From Pavlovales sp. CCMP2436 (lineage: Eukaryota; Haptophyta; Pavlovophyceae; Pavlovales): 10,187 nt of DNA. Each line of letters begins with the position of its first letter. Within the stretch, counting starts at the first letter, position 1. Made by a program: the position numbers and the translations under genes. Under the pieces are notes generated by a model. It ran no database searches. It was not told where the DNA came from and saw nothing but the letters and a program-made list of their open reading frames with translations. The stretch lies in NCBI GenBank assembly GCA_026770615.1, contig MU631637.1, positions 75,520 through 85,706 of the forward strand, given 5' to 3'. This document shows positions 1-7,599 of the stretch, piece by piece.

Positions 1-376
1 GGGGGAGGGGGGCAGTTGGTAAGGGAAGGGGAGGGGGTTCGTGACATCCGCCACGCAGGCCGCGCACAGGAAGGGGGAGGGAGGAGGGGGATTTATGTAC
101 CACATTTCACAGATTATGACCGCACCTGCACATCAAAGAGGAGAGAGGAAGGACAGCTGCACAGCTGGAACCGTATCCTAGGATGCATACCGAAATGGCG
201 TTACAAATGTAGTTACACGTGTGTTAAGCATTTAGATGTTTAAATTATCTGCGAGCGTACAGCCGGATGCCGTGCGCCTCCCCTCTTTGCCTCTCCAGCT
301 CCAGCAGGGCTGCGGCGCGCTCGGCCGCGGCTGTGAGTTATATGACGTGAGCGTTGTGTGTGGGGGGGGGGGAGCC
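1..376. other. G/purine-rich stretch without a supported gene
   Basis: The first 110 bases are strongly G- and purine-rich on the plus strand, with several runs of four to six G. The rest is mixed sequence, with another long G run at about 362-372. Short open frames exist but show no domain, no codon bias and no recognisable start context. I see no gene here. Confidence 0.5.
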
Positions 377-510
377 TGTGGCATTCGCTACGAGTTCACC
401 ACCAACTTCACCTCTACCACCACCATCCCTGCTGCCAGGACTAACATCTGACGTCGACCAAGTCAGTGAGTGAACAACACCTATTGAACCATGCTGAGCC
501 GCTATATATA
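377..510 (+). repeat. 134-bp interspersed repeat, copy A (ends in TA tract)
   Basis: This segment matches 8689-8822 in direct orientation with no indels and about 11 substitutions (roughly 92% identity). Similarity starts abruptly at TGTGGC in both copies and ends in TATATA. The first 75 bases are an open frame ending at TGA 449-451, with a Thr-rich peptide ending in IPAARTN plus Ile. Copy B has the same frame and stop. A fixed 5' boundary with a simple-repeat 3' end fits a SINE or the 3' remnant of a LINE; this is inference. It runs directly into a long microsatellite here. Confidence 0.75.
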
Positions 511-553
511 TTATACATATATATTATAAATATTTATTATACATATATATTAT

Positions 554-615
<62 letters not shown>
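490..615. repeat. (TA)n/(CA)n compound microsatellite
   Basis: An imperfect TA-rich tract is followed by about nine CA units (553-570) and then about twenty uninterrupted TA units (571-609). It starts where repeat copy A ends, so it may be an expanded tail of that repeat. Frames on either strand through it give only Ile/Tyr/Thr/His low-complexity peptides and are not genes. Confidence 0.95.
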
Positions 616-616
<1 letters not shown>

Positions 617-888
617 ATATATATTATGAATGTGAGTTGAGTACGCTTGAACATGATTGCTAATTGGGACATTATCGTGTAAGTAGCATTTATCTATATA
701 TATTGAGCGTGAATTAGATCGGATCCAGCCCGCTGCGGCGGCGGATAATATAGTCATGCGTATATTTTCTATAAATATAGATTTTTTATTAGTTAACGAA
801 AACTTTGTACACGCATGTCTAAAATTTACACAAGTAACCGGATAATTATAACTTAAAAGACTAACTAAAAGTCAGACAAACGGCATAC
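616..888. other. AT-rich stretch, no gene seen
   Basis: Mostly AT-rich unique sequence with a small GC-rich patch near 726-743. There is no open frame with protein-like composition and no repeat shared with the rest of the window. Confidence 0.4.
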
Positions 889-895
889 GTATATA

Positions 896-961
<66 letters not shown>
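889..961. repeat. (AT)n microsatellite
   Basis: About 36 AT/TA dinucleotide units are interrupted once by AC near 913. Unlike the tract at 490-615, it is not preceded by the 134-bp repeat. It marks the edge of the GC-rich block that begins at about 1020. Confidence 0.95.
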
Positions 962-963
<2 letters not shown>

Positions 964-1142
964 TGTGTATGATATTCTGAAAGTACTGTGACTACGTGAA
1001 CACGCAAAAATAACATTGTGGAGCAGCCGCCCGGCGTCTCGCGTCGTGCTGGTCAACGCCGTGGTAGACAAGCTCGCTGAGTTACTCTAAGCGCCGTCGA
1101 TCGCCGCGGCAATCTCCACGCTATTTGCAGCCTCGCCGAACA

Positions 1143-1801
1143 TTACCCTTGGGCGGCGGACGCGCGGCTCGCCCGCCGCAAGCTGCCTGCCCGAGCTAGC
1201 AGCGGCGGCGACCTCCGGGGCGGGCTGCTCCGTCCACGGAAGCGGAGTCGGGGTCGGGATCGGGGTCGGCGCCAATGCGAGCCAGAGCCACTCGAATCTG
1301 AGTCAGCGGGTTCGGGTCCGGCTGCGCCGCCACGCCCGCTTGCGCCACCACGCACACCTTTGCCCCGCACGCTGTGCATGCGCTTGTGCTTCGTCAGGTT
1401 ACGCGCCTCAGATGCCCTGTTCTCGCAGCGGGCTCGTCGCACGCGTATGGCCGCTCGCCGCTGTGCGTGCGCGTATGCTTCTTAAGATCGCCGCTCTGGG
1501 TGGCCCGGTACTTGCAGTCGGGCTTGTCGCACGCGTATGGCCGCTCGCCGCCATGCGTGCGCCTGCGCATATTGAGGTCGCCGTCCTTAGTTGCCCGGTA
1601 CTCGCACCCGGGCTCGTCGCACACGTACGGCCGCTCTCCGCTGTGCGTGCGCTTGTGCACCTTGAAATTGTTCGCCATCGTAGCCCGGTACTCGCACCCG
1701 GGCTCGCCGCACACGTACGGCCGCTCGCCGCTGTGCATGCGCTTGTTCGTCTTGAGGTCGCTCGCCTTCATAGCCTGGTACGCGCACCCGGGCGCGTCGC
1801 A
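1143..1801 (-). pseudogene. Tandem C2H2 zinc-finger protein, frameshifted
   Basis: Reading on the minus strand, five C-x4-C-x12-H-x3-H type fingers follow each other with an exact 90-bp (30-residue) period and TFIIIA-like SGERPY linkers: F1 1733-1801, F2 1643-1711, F3 1553-1621, F4 1463-1531, F5 1374-1441. F2 and F4 keep all four zinc ligands. In F1 the first His is Asn, and in F3 it is Arg. F5 has a one-base deletion near 1428-1432: the direct frame ends soon after at TGA (1394-1396), while the neighbouring frame supplies the missing Cys and the HKRMH end, then a Ser/Arg/Gly-rich tail to the stop at 1143. The first ATG in frame (1769-1771) lies inside F1, and the frame stays open upstream to about 2053 with no ATG. 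That implies an upstream exon or a lost start. Intact proteins of this type bind DNA or RNA in the nucleus. The combined damage argues for a pseudogene, although an error in the assembly could explain the frameshift. Confidence 0.75.
1243..1270. repeat. GGGRTC hexanucleotide repeat
   Basis: About four to five short units of GGGGTC or GGGATC stand in tandem. On the minus strand one frame reads them as alternating Pro-Thr/Pro-Ile. That frame (1087-1275 minus) is an alternative, unproven C-terminal continuation of the zinc-finger gene. Confidence 0.5.
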
Positions 1802-2755
1802 CGGGTAGCCCCGCTCGGTCTCGGCGCCCGGCCGCGACGCGTCGCCGTCCGAGTCGACGTCGCTCGTGCCTCCGTCGACAAGCGTGCAGTACTCGGCGGC
1901 CCCGGGCGCGTGCGTGCAGCCCCCCCGGCGAGAGCACCTCGGCAGCTCGCTGCCCGCGCTGACGCACCACCCAGTGATGTTTGTGGGCGGAGCCGCGCGG
2001 TCCGCTCGGCACGAACCCCTCCCGGGGCGGTGGGGCGCCGCATTATCAGCCCGTCAGCCGCGGCGAGGGCCACTTCAGGGCAAAGGAGTCCGCTGTGGCT
2101 GACGCTGTCAGCGGCAATCCCGCCAAGAATCCCACCGACCTTGATGCTGTGCCGCGCCAGCGTGCTCGCCGCGCCCGCAGCGCGCCTGGCCCGCCCACGA
2201 TGCCGAATTCGCCTGACGCCGCCTGATGCCACCCGCTGATGTGCACCGCTGGAGGCCGCGCGAGTCTCACAACCTGCCGCGCGCGGTGCGGAGTCGCCGG
2301 GGTGGCTGCCCAGGACAATCCCTCCGCGCGCTGGCCCCGCTCGCCGCCGCCGCCGATCGTCGGCACCGCCCATGTCGAAGTGGTCGGTGCACGGTCAATT
2401 GACGCCACGCGGGTCGGCGCGCGCGTGGCGTACGACAGGCGGCTGCGCGACCCCAACAAAGGGGCCGGCCGCTCCGGATGATCCCCATGGGCGATCGGCA
2501 CGCCGGCGCCGAGCACCGCCGCCCACTTCTCGCCGCTGTTGAAGGTGGCCGCACTGCTTGCCGACAGCAGGTAACGCAGGTGGCAACTTGGAGCTGCACC
2601 TCCTCCTTCTCCTTCTCCCTCCCTCCCCCGGATGGGCGCCACCATCCCCCCGGATGGGCGCCAACCCCCCCTCCCCCCCCCGGATGGGCGCCATAACCCC
2701 CCCCCCACTGGACGGAGATCTTTAGCCGGTAGCTGCGCGCGGTCAGCGCGCTGAG
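1802..2755 (-). other. GC-rich block with coding-like minus-strand frame
   Basis: This block is very GC-rich, and such DNA carries long open frames by chance in several frames. The one minus-strand frame worth noting is 2046-2708 (220 codons). Around 2480-2550 its codons end almost always in G or C and give a plausible peptide (GEKWAAVLGAGVPIAHGD), but the rest is Arg/Pro/Ala-rich and matches no family I know. It could be a real exon, a decayed element or a GC artefact. It lies upstream, on the same strand, of the zinc-finger pseudogene. Confidence 0.2.
2599..2700. repeat. Pyrimidine tract with three CCGGATGGGCGCCA copies
   Basis: A CT-rich tract (about 2599-2628) is followed by three copies of CCGGATGGGCGCCA at 2628-2641, 2650-2663 and 2680-2693, separated by poly-C spacers of variable length. 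It looks like a minisatellite grown by slippage. It sits just 5' of the retrotransposon remnant and might mark its left junction. Confidence 0.8.
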
Positions 2756-3762
2756 ATGGGCCACGGGAGCAGAGCTATGATCCCACTCCAAAGCGTCATC
2801 TACAAATTACCCGCAGCCTTCATGGCGGGACAGCTACTTGGCGCCGCAGGTAGAATGCAGCTCCTATCCGAACAACAGCTTGCGGCCAGAAAAATGGCAG
2901 AGCAGCAGCTTTAGCCATAGCTGAAGCACTGGCAGCAGGACGAGAATTACACATCATCACTTGCGATATCCAAAAGGCATTCGACGCAGTCCCACTATAC
3001 GCCCTATGGGAGGCTATGGAACGTCACGGCTACCCACCCGAGACGGTGCGACGCGTTCGCATGCTTCAGACATGCACGGGGGCACATGTGCGAACAGACT
3101 ACGGCAGATCAAAGCACCCGGTTCTCACTTCCATGGGGTGCAAGCAAGGCTGCCCGCTCAGTCTGATCACGTATTGCTTATTTATGAACATGCTTCACCG
3201 CCAGCTGGATAAGCAGCCAGGTGGCTACCAACCGACTCCACCGCCAGGCCACACTCACAGAAAGCCGTGCAACCCTCTTAAATACCAGGCATACATGGAA
3301 GATTTAGCACTCTTTGCAGAAAATGCATGCACTGCACAGGCCATGATAGGAATAGCAGACCGCTTCCTTGCGGCCTACACTATGGAGTTCAACGCCAAGA
3401 AGTGCTTTCACACCTCGATACTACCTAAGTTGCCAGAGCACTGGGGACCCGAACCACCAGTTTAGACAGTCAGTGATGATCAAGGAAACCCCACCCAAAA
3501 AACCTGCATCTGCCTCCTACCATCAAGGGATGCAAACTCCTTACACATAAAGATGCCCCAGACGCCAAAGGACAAAACTTTTGAATACCTGGGACACCTC
3601 CTAACCACCAACGGCAAGTGGCAGGCCCAGGAACGTAAAGTTCTGACTAAGATAGCACAGGCCATGGGAAAAGTGCACCTTGCCTCGAGCAAAGGGGCAT
3701 GCCACACCCTCTGGGTAGCCAAGCTGTCCCACCATGACGTAGCGTCAATACTACCATACTAA
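2756..3762 (+). pseudogene. LINE reverse transcriptase domain, broken
   Basis: The N-terminal RT block (IPLQSVIYKL, then LLSEQQLAARK) is in frame 2 from 2756. The frame shifts to frame 1 in the A5 run at 2890-2894 and continues as a helix-rich stretch into motif A, D-I-Q-K-A-F-D (Asp codons 2965 and 2983). Motif B, G-C-K-Q-G-C-P-L-S, is at 3136-3162. Motif C at 3292-3303 reads Y-M-E-D where active enzymes have YxDD, so the first catalytic Asp is Glu. Motif D (F-N-A-K-K-C) follows near 3390. A TAG at 3463-3465 interrupts the frame, which then stays open in the same frame through a thumb-like segment (FEYLGHLLTTNGKW) to TAA at 3760-3762. Intact RTs of this kind copy the element's RNA at the nicked target site; this one should be inactive. 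Confidence 0.85.
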
Positions 3763-4516
3763 TGGGAGCATCAGACTTATCTGATAATTTCTTGTGTGCC
3801 CCCCCTGAACGCGATGGCCTAGGTCTGGTGGACCCGCGTGCCCAAAACGCGGGCGAAAAGTATCAGCCATGCTGCGCCTTCTCAACTCACCCGTGGAATC
3901 CGCAACGCACGCCCTCGCGGCACATGCATTGAGTTTCGCCCAAAACGGACCCGCGAGACAAGCCAAGGCAAAAAAAATGCCCACCGCAAGGGGGGCGATC
4001 AAAAGTCTTTCCGAAACACCTCAGGGTGAAGAAAAATGGGATATATTCGAGAACTATGCATGCCTGCAGACAACACCTATGAGTGAGCTCACCCCTGTCC
4101 TACTATGGCCAGGCCTAGGCGCCACCCGCCGTGCAAAACCCAAAGTGACTTCGGTCACCCTAGCATCAATGAGCGCCGGTAGTGTACTAAACTTGGCAAA
4201 ACTGCGTACCGCAAGCAATGACCCCAACTTAAGTGACACAGACAGACAATTGACGGCCATAAGTGCAGCCGAAGAAGACATATTAAGGACATGCGGCAGC
4301 GCTATAAGGGACATGCTTATTGCTCTTCAAAATGCCCTATCGATGCATGCAAACACGGTTGCAGTAGCAAAAACAGCCAAGACCCTGTTCTCACAGGAAT
4401 ATAGGCCAACATTTAGGTGATTAAAACACCCGGAGCAGCTGGAAATATTACGAGAAATCCTGCCCGCACTCACGTCGGCATTATGCGGACCCATGTGCTT
4501 CCGGTTCGTCACACGC
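3762..4516 (+). pseudogene. LINE connection region between RT and RNase H
   Basis: This continues the LINE protein in frame 3 from 3762 (M-G-A-S-D..., including DGLGLVDPRAQN) and shifts to frame 2 near 3866. The open frame is then 3869-4417, with the segment MLRLLNSPVESATHALAAHAL typical of the all-helical region after the thumb. A TGA at 4418-4420 interrupts it, yet the same frame continues with a LINE-like sequence (LKHPEQLEILREILPALTS), so the stop probably replaced a Trp codon. The frame moves to frame 1 somewhere in about 4490-4560; the exact point is not visible. No separate function is known for this region. Confidence 0.6.
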
Positions 4517-4518
4517 CA

Positions 4519-5031
4519 CACAACGCTCATACATGCACTCAGACACCAACCACCGACAGCGGAGAAACCACAGTTGTGCACCCACATGTCGGGGTCGACG
4601 GTTCAATTATCAAACCTGATGGAAACGGCGATGCTCGAGCAGCCGGTGCGGCGTGTTTTTACGTACTCCCATCATACCACATCCGCGGCACGACACATGC
4701 CCCAGAGGCACATATCCTCACCTGCACATTCTCAGGCGATCAAACGGTTGTCAACGCAGAATGCAATGCGGTCACACTGGCCTTACAAGCACTGACTCAC
4801 GAGCAAGAGCTATTCATCGGATGGGACCACGGCATAGGCGTAAAACGCCTAGACTGGCACAGACGGCACCTAGACCGCAACCCCTTACCACACGGGTTAA
4901 GGAATCCCACAAGCTATGATGCAAACCCTCACTTCTACCGCCTACTCAGCCTCAAACAACGTGACGAGGCGCACGGACGCTACAGGAACACGACTCACAC
5001 TGTGGCTCATACCAAATCGGATGATGAAGTA
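4519..5031 (+). pseudogene. LINE RNase H domain, interrupted by a MITE
   Basis: The segment holds an RNase HI-like order of acidic residues: Asp in V-D-G-S (codon 4597), Glu in N-A-E-C-N-A (4759), Asp in G-W-D-H-G (4825) and the late His in H-T-K-S-D-D-E (5008). In active enzymes these residues bind the metals that cut RNA in RNA:DNA hybrids. The usual Ser after the third acidic residue is His here. The frame is clean to GTA at 5029-5031, where the MITE enters before the final acidic residue. The domain continues after the MITE at 5195 in a different frame. No start codon is needed, since it is an internal part of the LINE protein. Confidence 0.7.
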
Positions 5032-5192
5032 CAGGGGATCGCGGGCAATAAGAACGGCGGGATTTGAGGCTGAGGCTGAGTTTCTTAGCAAATTATATAC
5101 AAACAATGGTTAAATTTTAGTTAAAACTACTATTTAAGGGCTAAAAAACGAGGCTCAGTTTCTTAACACGACGTATTGGCCGCGATCCCCTG
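5032..5192 (+). mobile_element. 161-bp MITE, copy 1, with TA target duplication
   Basis: The ends are inverted repeats: CAGGGGATCGCGG at the left and its complement at the right, with about 19 bp matching. TA lies on both sides (5030-5031 and 5193-5194). There is no coding capacity. A GAGGCTSAGTTTCTTA block occurs twice inside as a direct repeat. About 90% of the sequence recurs, inverted, at 6173-6338. A TA duplication with CAGG ends suggests a Tc1/mariner- or pogo-related transposase acting in trans; that family assignment is inference. Removing the element and one TA rejoins the RNase H frame to the downstream LINE frame with no stop. Confidence 0.88.
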
Positions 5193-5194
5193 TA

Positions 5195-6010
5195 GCTAGA
5201 ATTCTACATACCCCGGGAGCGTACCGTCACGATGACGCTTCGAGAGCTAGAATAGTGAGAGCAGAGGCGCTAAAGAAAGTGACTCGGCTCTTCATCTCCA
5301 CACGAGGCGACAACTGGCGCAGCCAGGCTGATTTGCCTCCCCACCTCCAACCACCGGCTGTCATAAAGCTCGTGCAGAACGCATTGAGCGACTGGGGCTC
5401 AAAGAAAGTAGCAATACACAGAAAAGCCACCACAGTACAGCTCACAGAAAACACGCTCACGGCCCAGTGCTGGGCAATAGCGGCCACTGCGACAAGAGAC
5501 ATCATCACATCCGACCAACGAGCAGCACGCCATGCGCTAATAGACAGAGTTGCGAGGGATCGCCTAGAGAAGAGAGGCCCCGTCAAACATGCCCCCGGCA
5601 TAGGTAGAATGGCCAGTGTAGAAGCCATGTGGTCAAAAGAAAGCACGACGGCTCTGCGCCTCCCACGAGTTAGGGGTCAACAGCGACCCACGGAAAAGTA
5701 CACCAAACACATGGCCAGATTGATACTCGGATCATACCGCCACAATGCCGAGTGGGTAGCAGAATTTCCGGCGATGGCCACCACTAAAATTACCATTGAC
5801 GGAAAGTCCGAATCAATGGGCCTCACCTGCCCTCTATGCAAAGCACTTAACTCACAAGACACAAAGCATCACTTATACCACGAGTGCTCGTCACCAGAAA
5901 AGCACCACCACGACCTCCACCGCTCTCTCTGCAAGGAACTGGCCTCGCGCCTGAAACCCGATATCTCGACCGGACTACTTCACCGGAAGGGTAGGATTAA
6001 GTGTCAATGA
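5195..6010 (+). pseudogene. LINE C-terminal domain with CCHC zinc knuckle
   Basis: This is the continuation of the LINE protein after MITE 1. The frame is open directly from the MITE edge (5195) and stays open to TGA at 6008-6010, about 271 codons. No ATG is needed, because it joins the RNase H frame when the MITE is taken out. A knuckle of form C-x2-C-x10-H-x4-C lies at 5828-5887 (starting C-P-L-C, ending H-E-C). Such knuckles near the C terminus of LINE proteins are thought to help bind nucleic acid. The segment is the best preserved stretch of the element. The protein probably did not end at TGA 6008: a conserved module starts in the overlapping frame at 5994. Confidence 0.8.
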
Positions 6011-6418
6011 AGAGCTCAGAAAGAAGGACGTCGACAACGGTGACGCACCCAAGCCCGGCGACTTACATTACACTCTCCTACGCCATAGCCTCAGCATGCA
6101 CAAATCACGCGAAGCGGCAATCGAAGCATCAGTGGCGTCAACCAAGGACAATATATCTCTATACAACGCGAACAGGGGATCGCGGGCAATAAGAAACCAT
6201 CGTGTTAAGAAACTGAACCTCGTTTTTTATCCCTTCAATAGTAATTTTAACCAAAATTAAACCATTGTCTGTATGTAATTTGCCAAGAAAATCAGCCTCA
6301 GCCTCAAAACCCGCCGTTCTTATTGCCGCGATCTCCTATATAGTATTAGTTTAAGGTAGCCATGTGGGCCGCCCAGACAGCAGAGCGGGCAGCAAGGAAA
6401 CTGAATCAAAACACAGCA
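5994..6418 (+). pseudogene. Conserved unknown module downstream of LINE ORF, split by MITE
   Basis: Frame 3 from 5994 to 6172 encodes a segment (GLSVNEELRKKD..., KPGDLH, HSLSM, TKDNIS) that aligns with the start of the minus-strand gene at 6834-7571, with about 45% identity over 35 residues. The match resumes at 6362 with MWAAQTAERAARK, after the second MITE. In the other copy only six residues lie between the two parts. Between MITE 2 and the resumed match there is a TAG and about five extra bases, so the copy is dead. I do not know the function. It is either a small separate ORF that follows the LINE protein or a C-terminal extension reached by frameshift. It overlaps the last codons of the upstream frame. 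Confidence 0.6.
6173..6338 (-). mobile_element. MITE copy 2, inverted relative to copy 1
   Basis: The reverse complement matches 5032-5192 at about 90% identity. The left end keeps CAGGGGATCGCGG, but the right end has decayed (the outer six bases read CTCCTA instead of CCCCTG). TA follows on the right at 6339-6340, while the left flank is AA, so the target duplication is imperfect. Copy 2 keeps a few bases near its left end that copy 1 lacks at the corresponding end, which makes its terminal repeats longer (about 23 bp). It splits the conserved module downstream of the LINE ORF. It carries no gene. Confidence 0.85.
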
Positions 6419-6768
6419 CCAGCGGCCATACCACCTATACAATACGAGCCCATACTCCCAACGGACAGCATCGCTCAAAACAAGGAACCATCAGCCTTAC
6501 CTCCTATGCAGTATGAGCCCATACCCCCAACAGACAGCATCGCCCAAAACGAAGCACCAGCGGCCATACCACCTATGCAGTATGAGCCCATACCCCTAAC
6601 GGACAGCATCGCGAGCCCATACCCCCAACAGACAGCATCGCCCAAAACGAAGCACCAGCGGCCATACCACCTATGCAGTATGAGCCCATACCCCAAACGG
6701 ACAGCATCGCCCAAATCGAGGCACCAGCGGCTATACCATTTCTGCGGTATGAGCCTATACCCCCAACG
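6419..6768 (+). repeat. 69-bp tandem repeat (23-residue peptide unit)
   Basis: The units are 6419-6487, 6488-6556, a partial unit 6557-6612, a partial unit of 42 bp 6613-6654, a full unit 6655-6723 and a truncated unit 6724-6768. Each full unit encodes IPPMQYEPIPPTDSIAQN plus five variable residues. The partial-unit junction at 6612/6613 changes the reading frame, so only the first three units read as that peptide. The repeat follows the MWAAQ module and replaces the Pro/Thr-rich tail of the minus-strand copy. It looks like recent tandem expansion in a low-complexity tail. Confidence 0.9.
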
Positions 6769-6833
6769 TGTGGCGGGTTCGGCTCGGCTCTGTGTGCGTT
6801 TGCGTGGTGAGCTTGTTGTAGTATCGTGAAGAG

Positions 6834-7571
6834 TCACTGTTGATGGCTCGAGGGTCTGTGATTGTTCTCCGCCAGTAGGTGGTGCGGTGGTCTGGCAAGC
6901 TTCCACTGGCCGTTTGATGAGCGCTGTGTGCGTGCGTGTGCGGGTGGAGTGACTACATTTTGTGCGATGAGGGTGGCCGTTGTTTGTGGCGCTGGGGGGT
7001 TGGTTGATGTTGGCATCTGTGGTGTGGCTAGCTTTGGTGTGGCGGAGGGGTGCCTCTGGGGTGTGGCGGGCGTGGTTTGGCTCTGCAAACATTTGTGCGG
7101 CGGTCCTAAATTGGCCGCATGAGGCATGGCCGTCGAGGCCGTTGGTGACGTGGGGGTAGGATTTTGCTGTGTGGCAGCTCGTTCGTGTTGGCGTGGTTCA
7201 GCCGGTATGGCCTGGAGGGGGACTGTGGGCATCAGTTTGTGTGGTGCTGTACGTACGGGCGGTGGTTGTGTGGCACGCCTTCCGCCCTTCTGCTGCAGCT
7301 GTGGGTTGGTCCTTGTGGGTGTGCTTGTCATTGGTCGGTTTGCGTCTTTTTTGGCTGCTCTCTCAGTTGCCTGGGCGGCCCACATGGCTATCTTGAACTT
7401 ATGCGCGTCATGTACAGATATTTTGTCCTTAGTTTTCGCTGCAGACGTCTCAATCGCAGTTTTGAGTAGCGTGCGCATCTCGAGGCTATGGTGTGAGAAT
7501 ATGAGGTGTAGTTCGCCCGGTTTGAGGGCTACGCCCGCGCTGTCTTTCTTGAGTTCGTCCTTGATGCTCAT
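6834..7571 (-). CDS. Retroelement-associated unknown protein, Pro/Thr-rich tail
   Basis: An intact 245-residue frame. ATG 7569-7571 gives MSIKDELKKD. An in-frame TAG lies just upstream, so this is the furthest start. Residues 1-75 form a charged, probably helical segment ending in MWAAQATERAAKK that matches the plus-strand module at 5994-6172 and 6362-6400. Residues 76-245 are low-complexity Pro/Thr/Ala/Gln. There is no signal peptide, membrane segment or zinc motif. Because its homologue sits directly after a LINE ORF, this is probably the 3' part of a related LINE, 5'-truncated at about 7580 and inserted in the opposite orientation, tail to tail with the first. It might instead be a small independent ORF of that family. 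Its function is unknown and expression is doubtful. Confidence 0.5.
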   Translation of the reverse strand: MSIKDELKKDSAGVALKPGELHLIFSHHSLEMRTLLKTAIETSAAKTKDKISVHDAHKFKIAMWAAQATERAAKKDANRPMTSTPTRTNPQLQQKGGRRATQPPPVRTAPHKLMPTVPLQAIPAEPRQHERAATQQNPTPTSPTASTAMPHAANLGPPHKCLQSQTTPATPQRHPSATPKLATPQMPTSTNPPAPQTTATLIAQNVVTPPAHARTQRSSNGQWKLARPPHHLLAENNHRPSSHQQ

Positions 7572-7599
7572 CCCGATCTAAAGCGGCCGACGGTCGGCT

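Larger units (their letters stand above)
2756..6771 (+). mobile_element. Degenerate non-LTR retrotransposon (LINE) with nested MITEs
   Basis: The domain order is reverse transcriptase, connection, RNase H, C-terminal CCHC knuckle, then an unknown module. RNase H plus a terminal CCHC is found in several LINE groups (for example I-like or Tad-like); I cannot assign the clade. No apurinic endonuclease or gag-like ORF precedes the RT, so the copy is 5'-truncated or joined to the GC-rich block at about 2750. Reading passes through frames 2, 1, 3, 2 and 1 before the first MITE and frame 2 after it, with stops at 3463 and 4418. It cannot move by itself. The 3' end is not clear: the tandem repeat at 6419-6768 gives way to unrelated sequence without an obvious poly-A. 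Confidence 0.85.

Noticed and set aside
466..1071. Open frames on both strands through the TA/CA tracts
   Set aside because: They consist almost wholly of Ile/Tyr/His/Thr from dinucleotide repeats and have no domain.
1340..2239. Long plus-strand frame of 299 codons opposite the zinc fingers
   Set aside because: It is the antisense shadow of the 90-bp finger repeats in GC-rich DNA. Its periodic VARVWPLAAVRA pattern comes from the finger codons.
1768..2373. Possible tyrosine recombinase box (HSIKVGG) on the minus strand
   Set aside because: Only a few positions fit. There is no GRW-type follow-up or catalytic Tyr context, and Lys replaces the required Arg.
6419..6768. CRISPR-like array
   Set aside because: The units are contiguous without unique spacers, lie in a coding frame, and sit in eukaryotic transposon DNA.
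6475..7092. 205-codon minus-strand frame across the tandem repeat
   Set aside because: Half of it is antisense of the 69-bp array and the other half overlaps, out of frame, the better supported minus-strand frame.
7126..7581. Plus-strand 151-codon frame with Cys/Val-rich hydrophobic protein
   Set aside because: It is a mirror of the Pro/Thr/Ala-rich minus-strand gene; apparent membrane segments arise from antisense codons.
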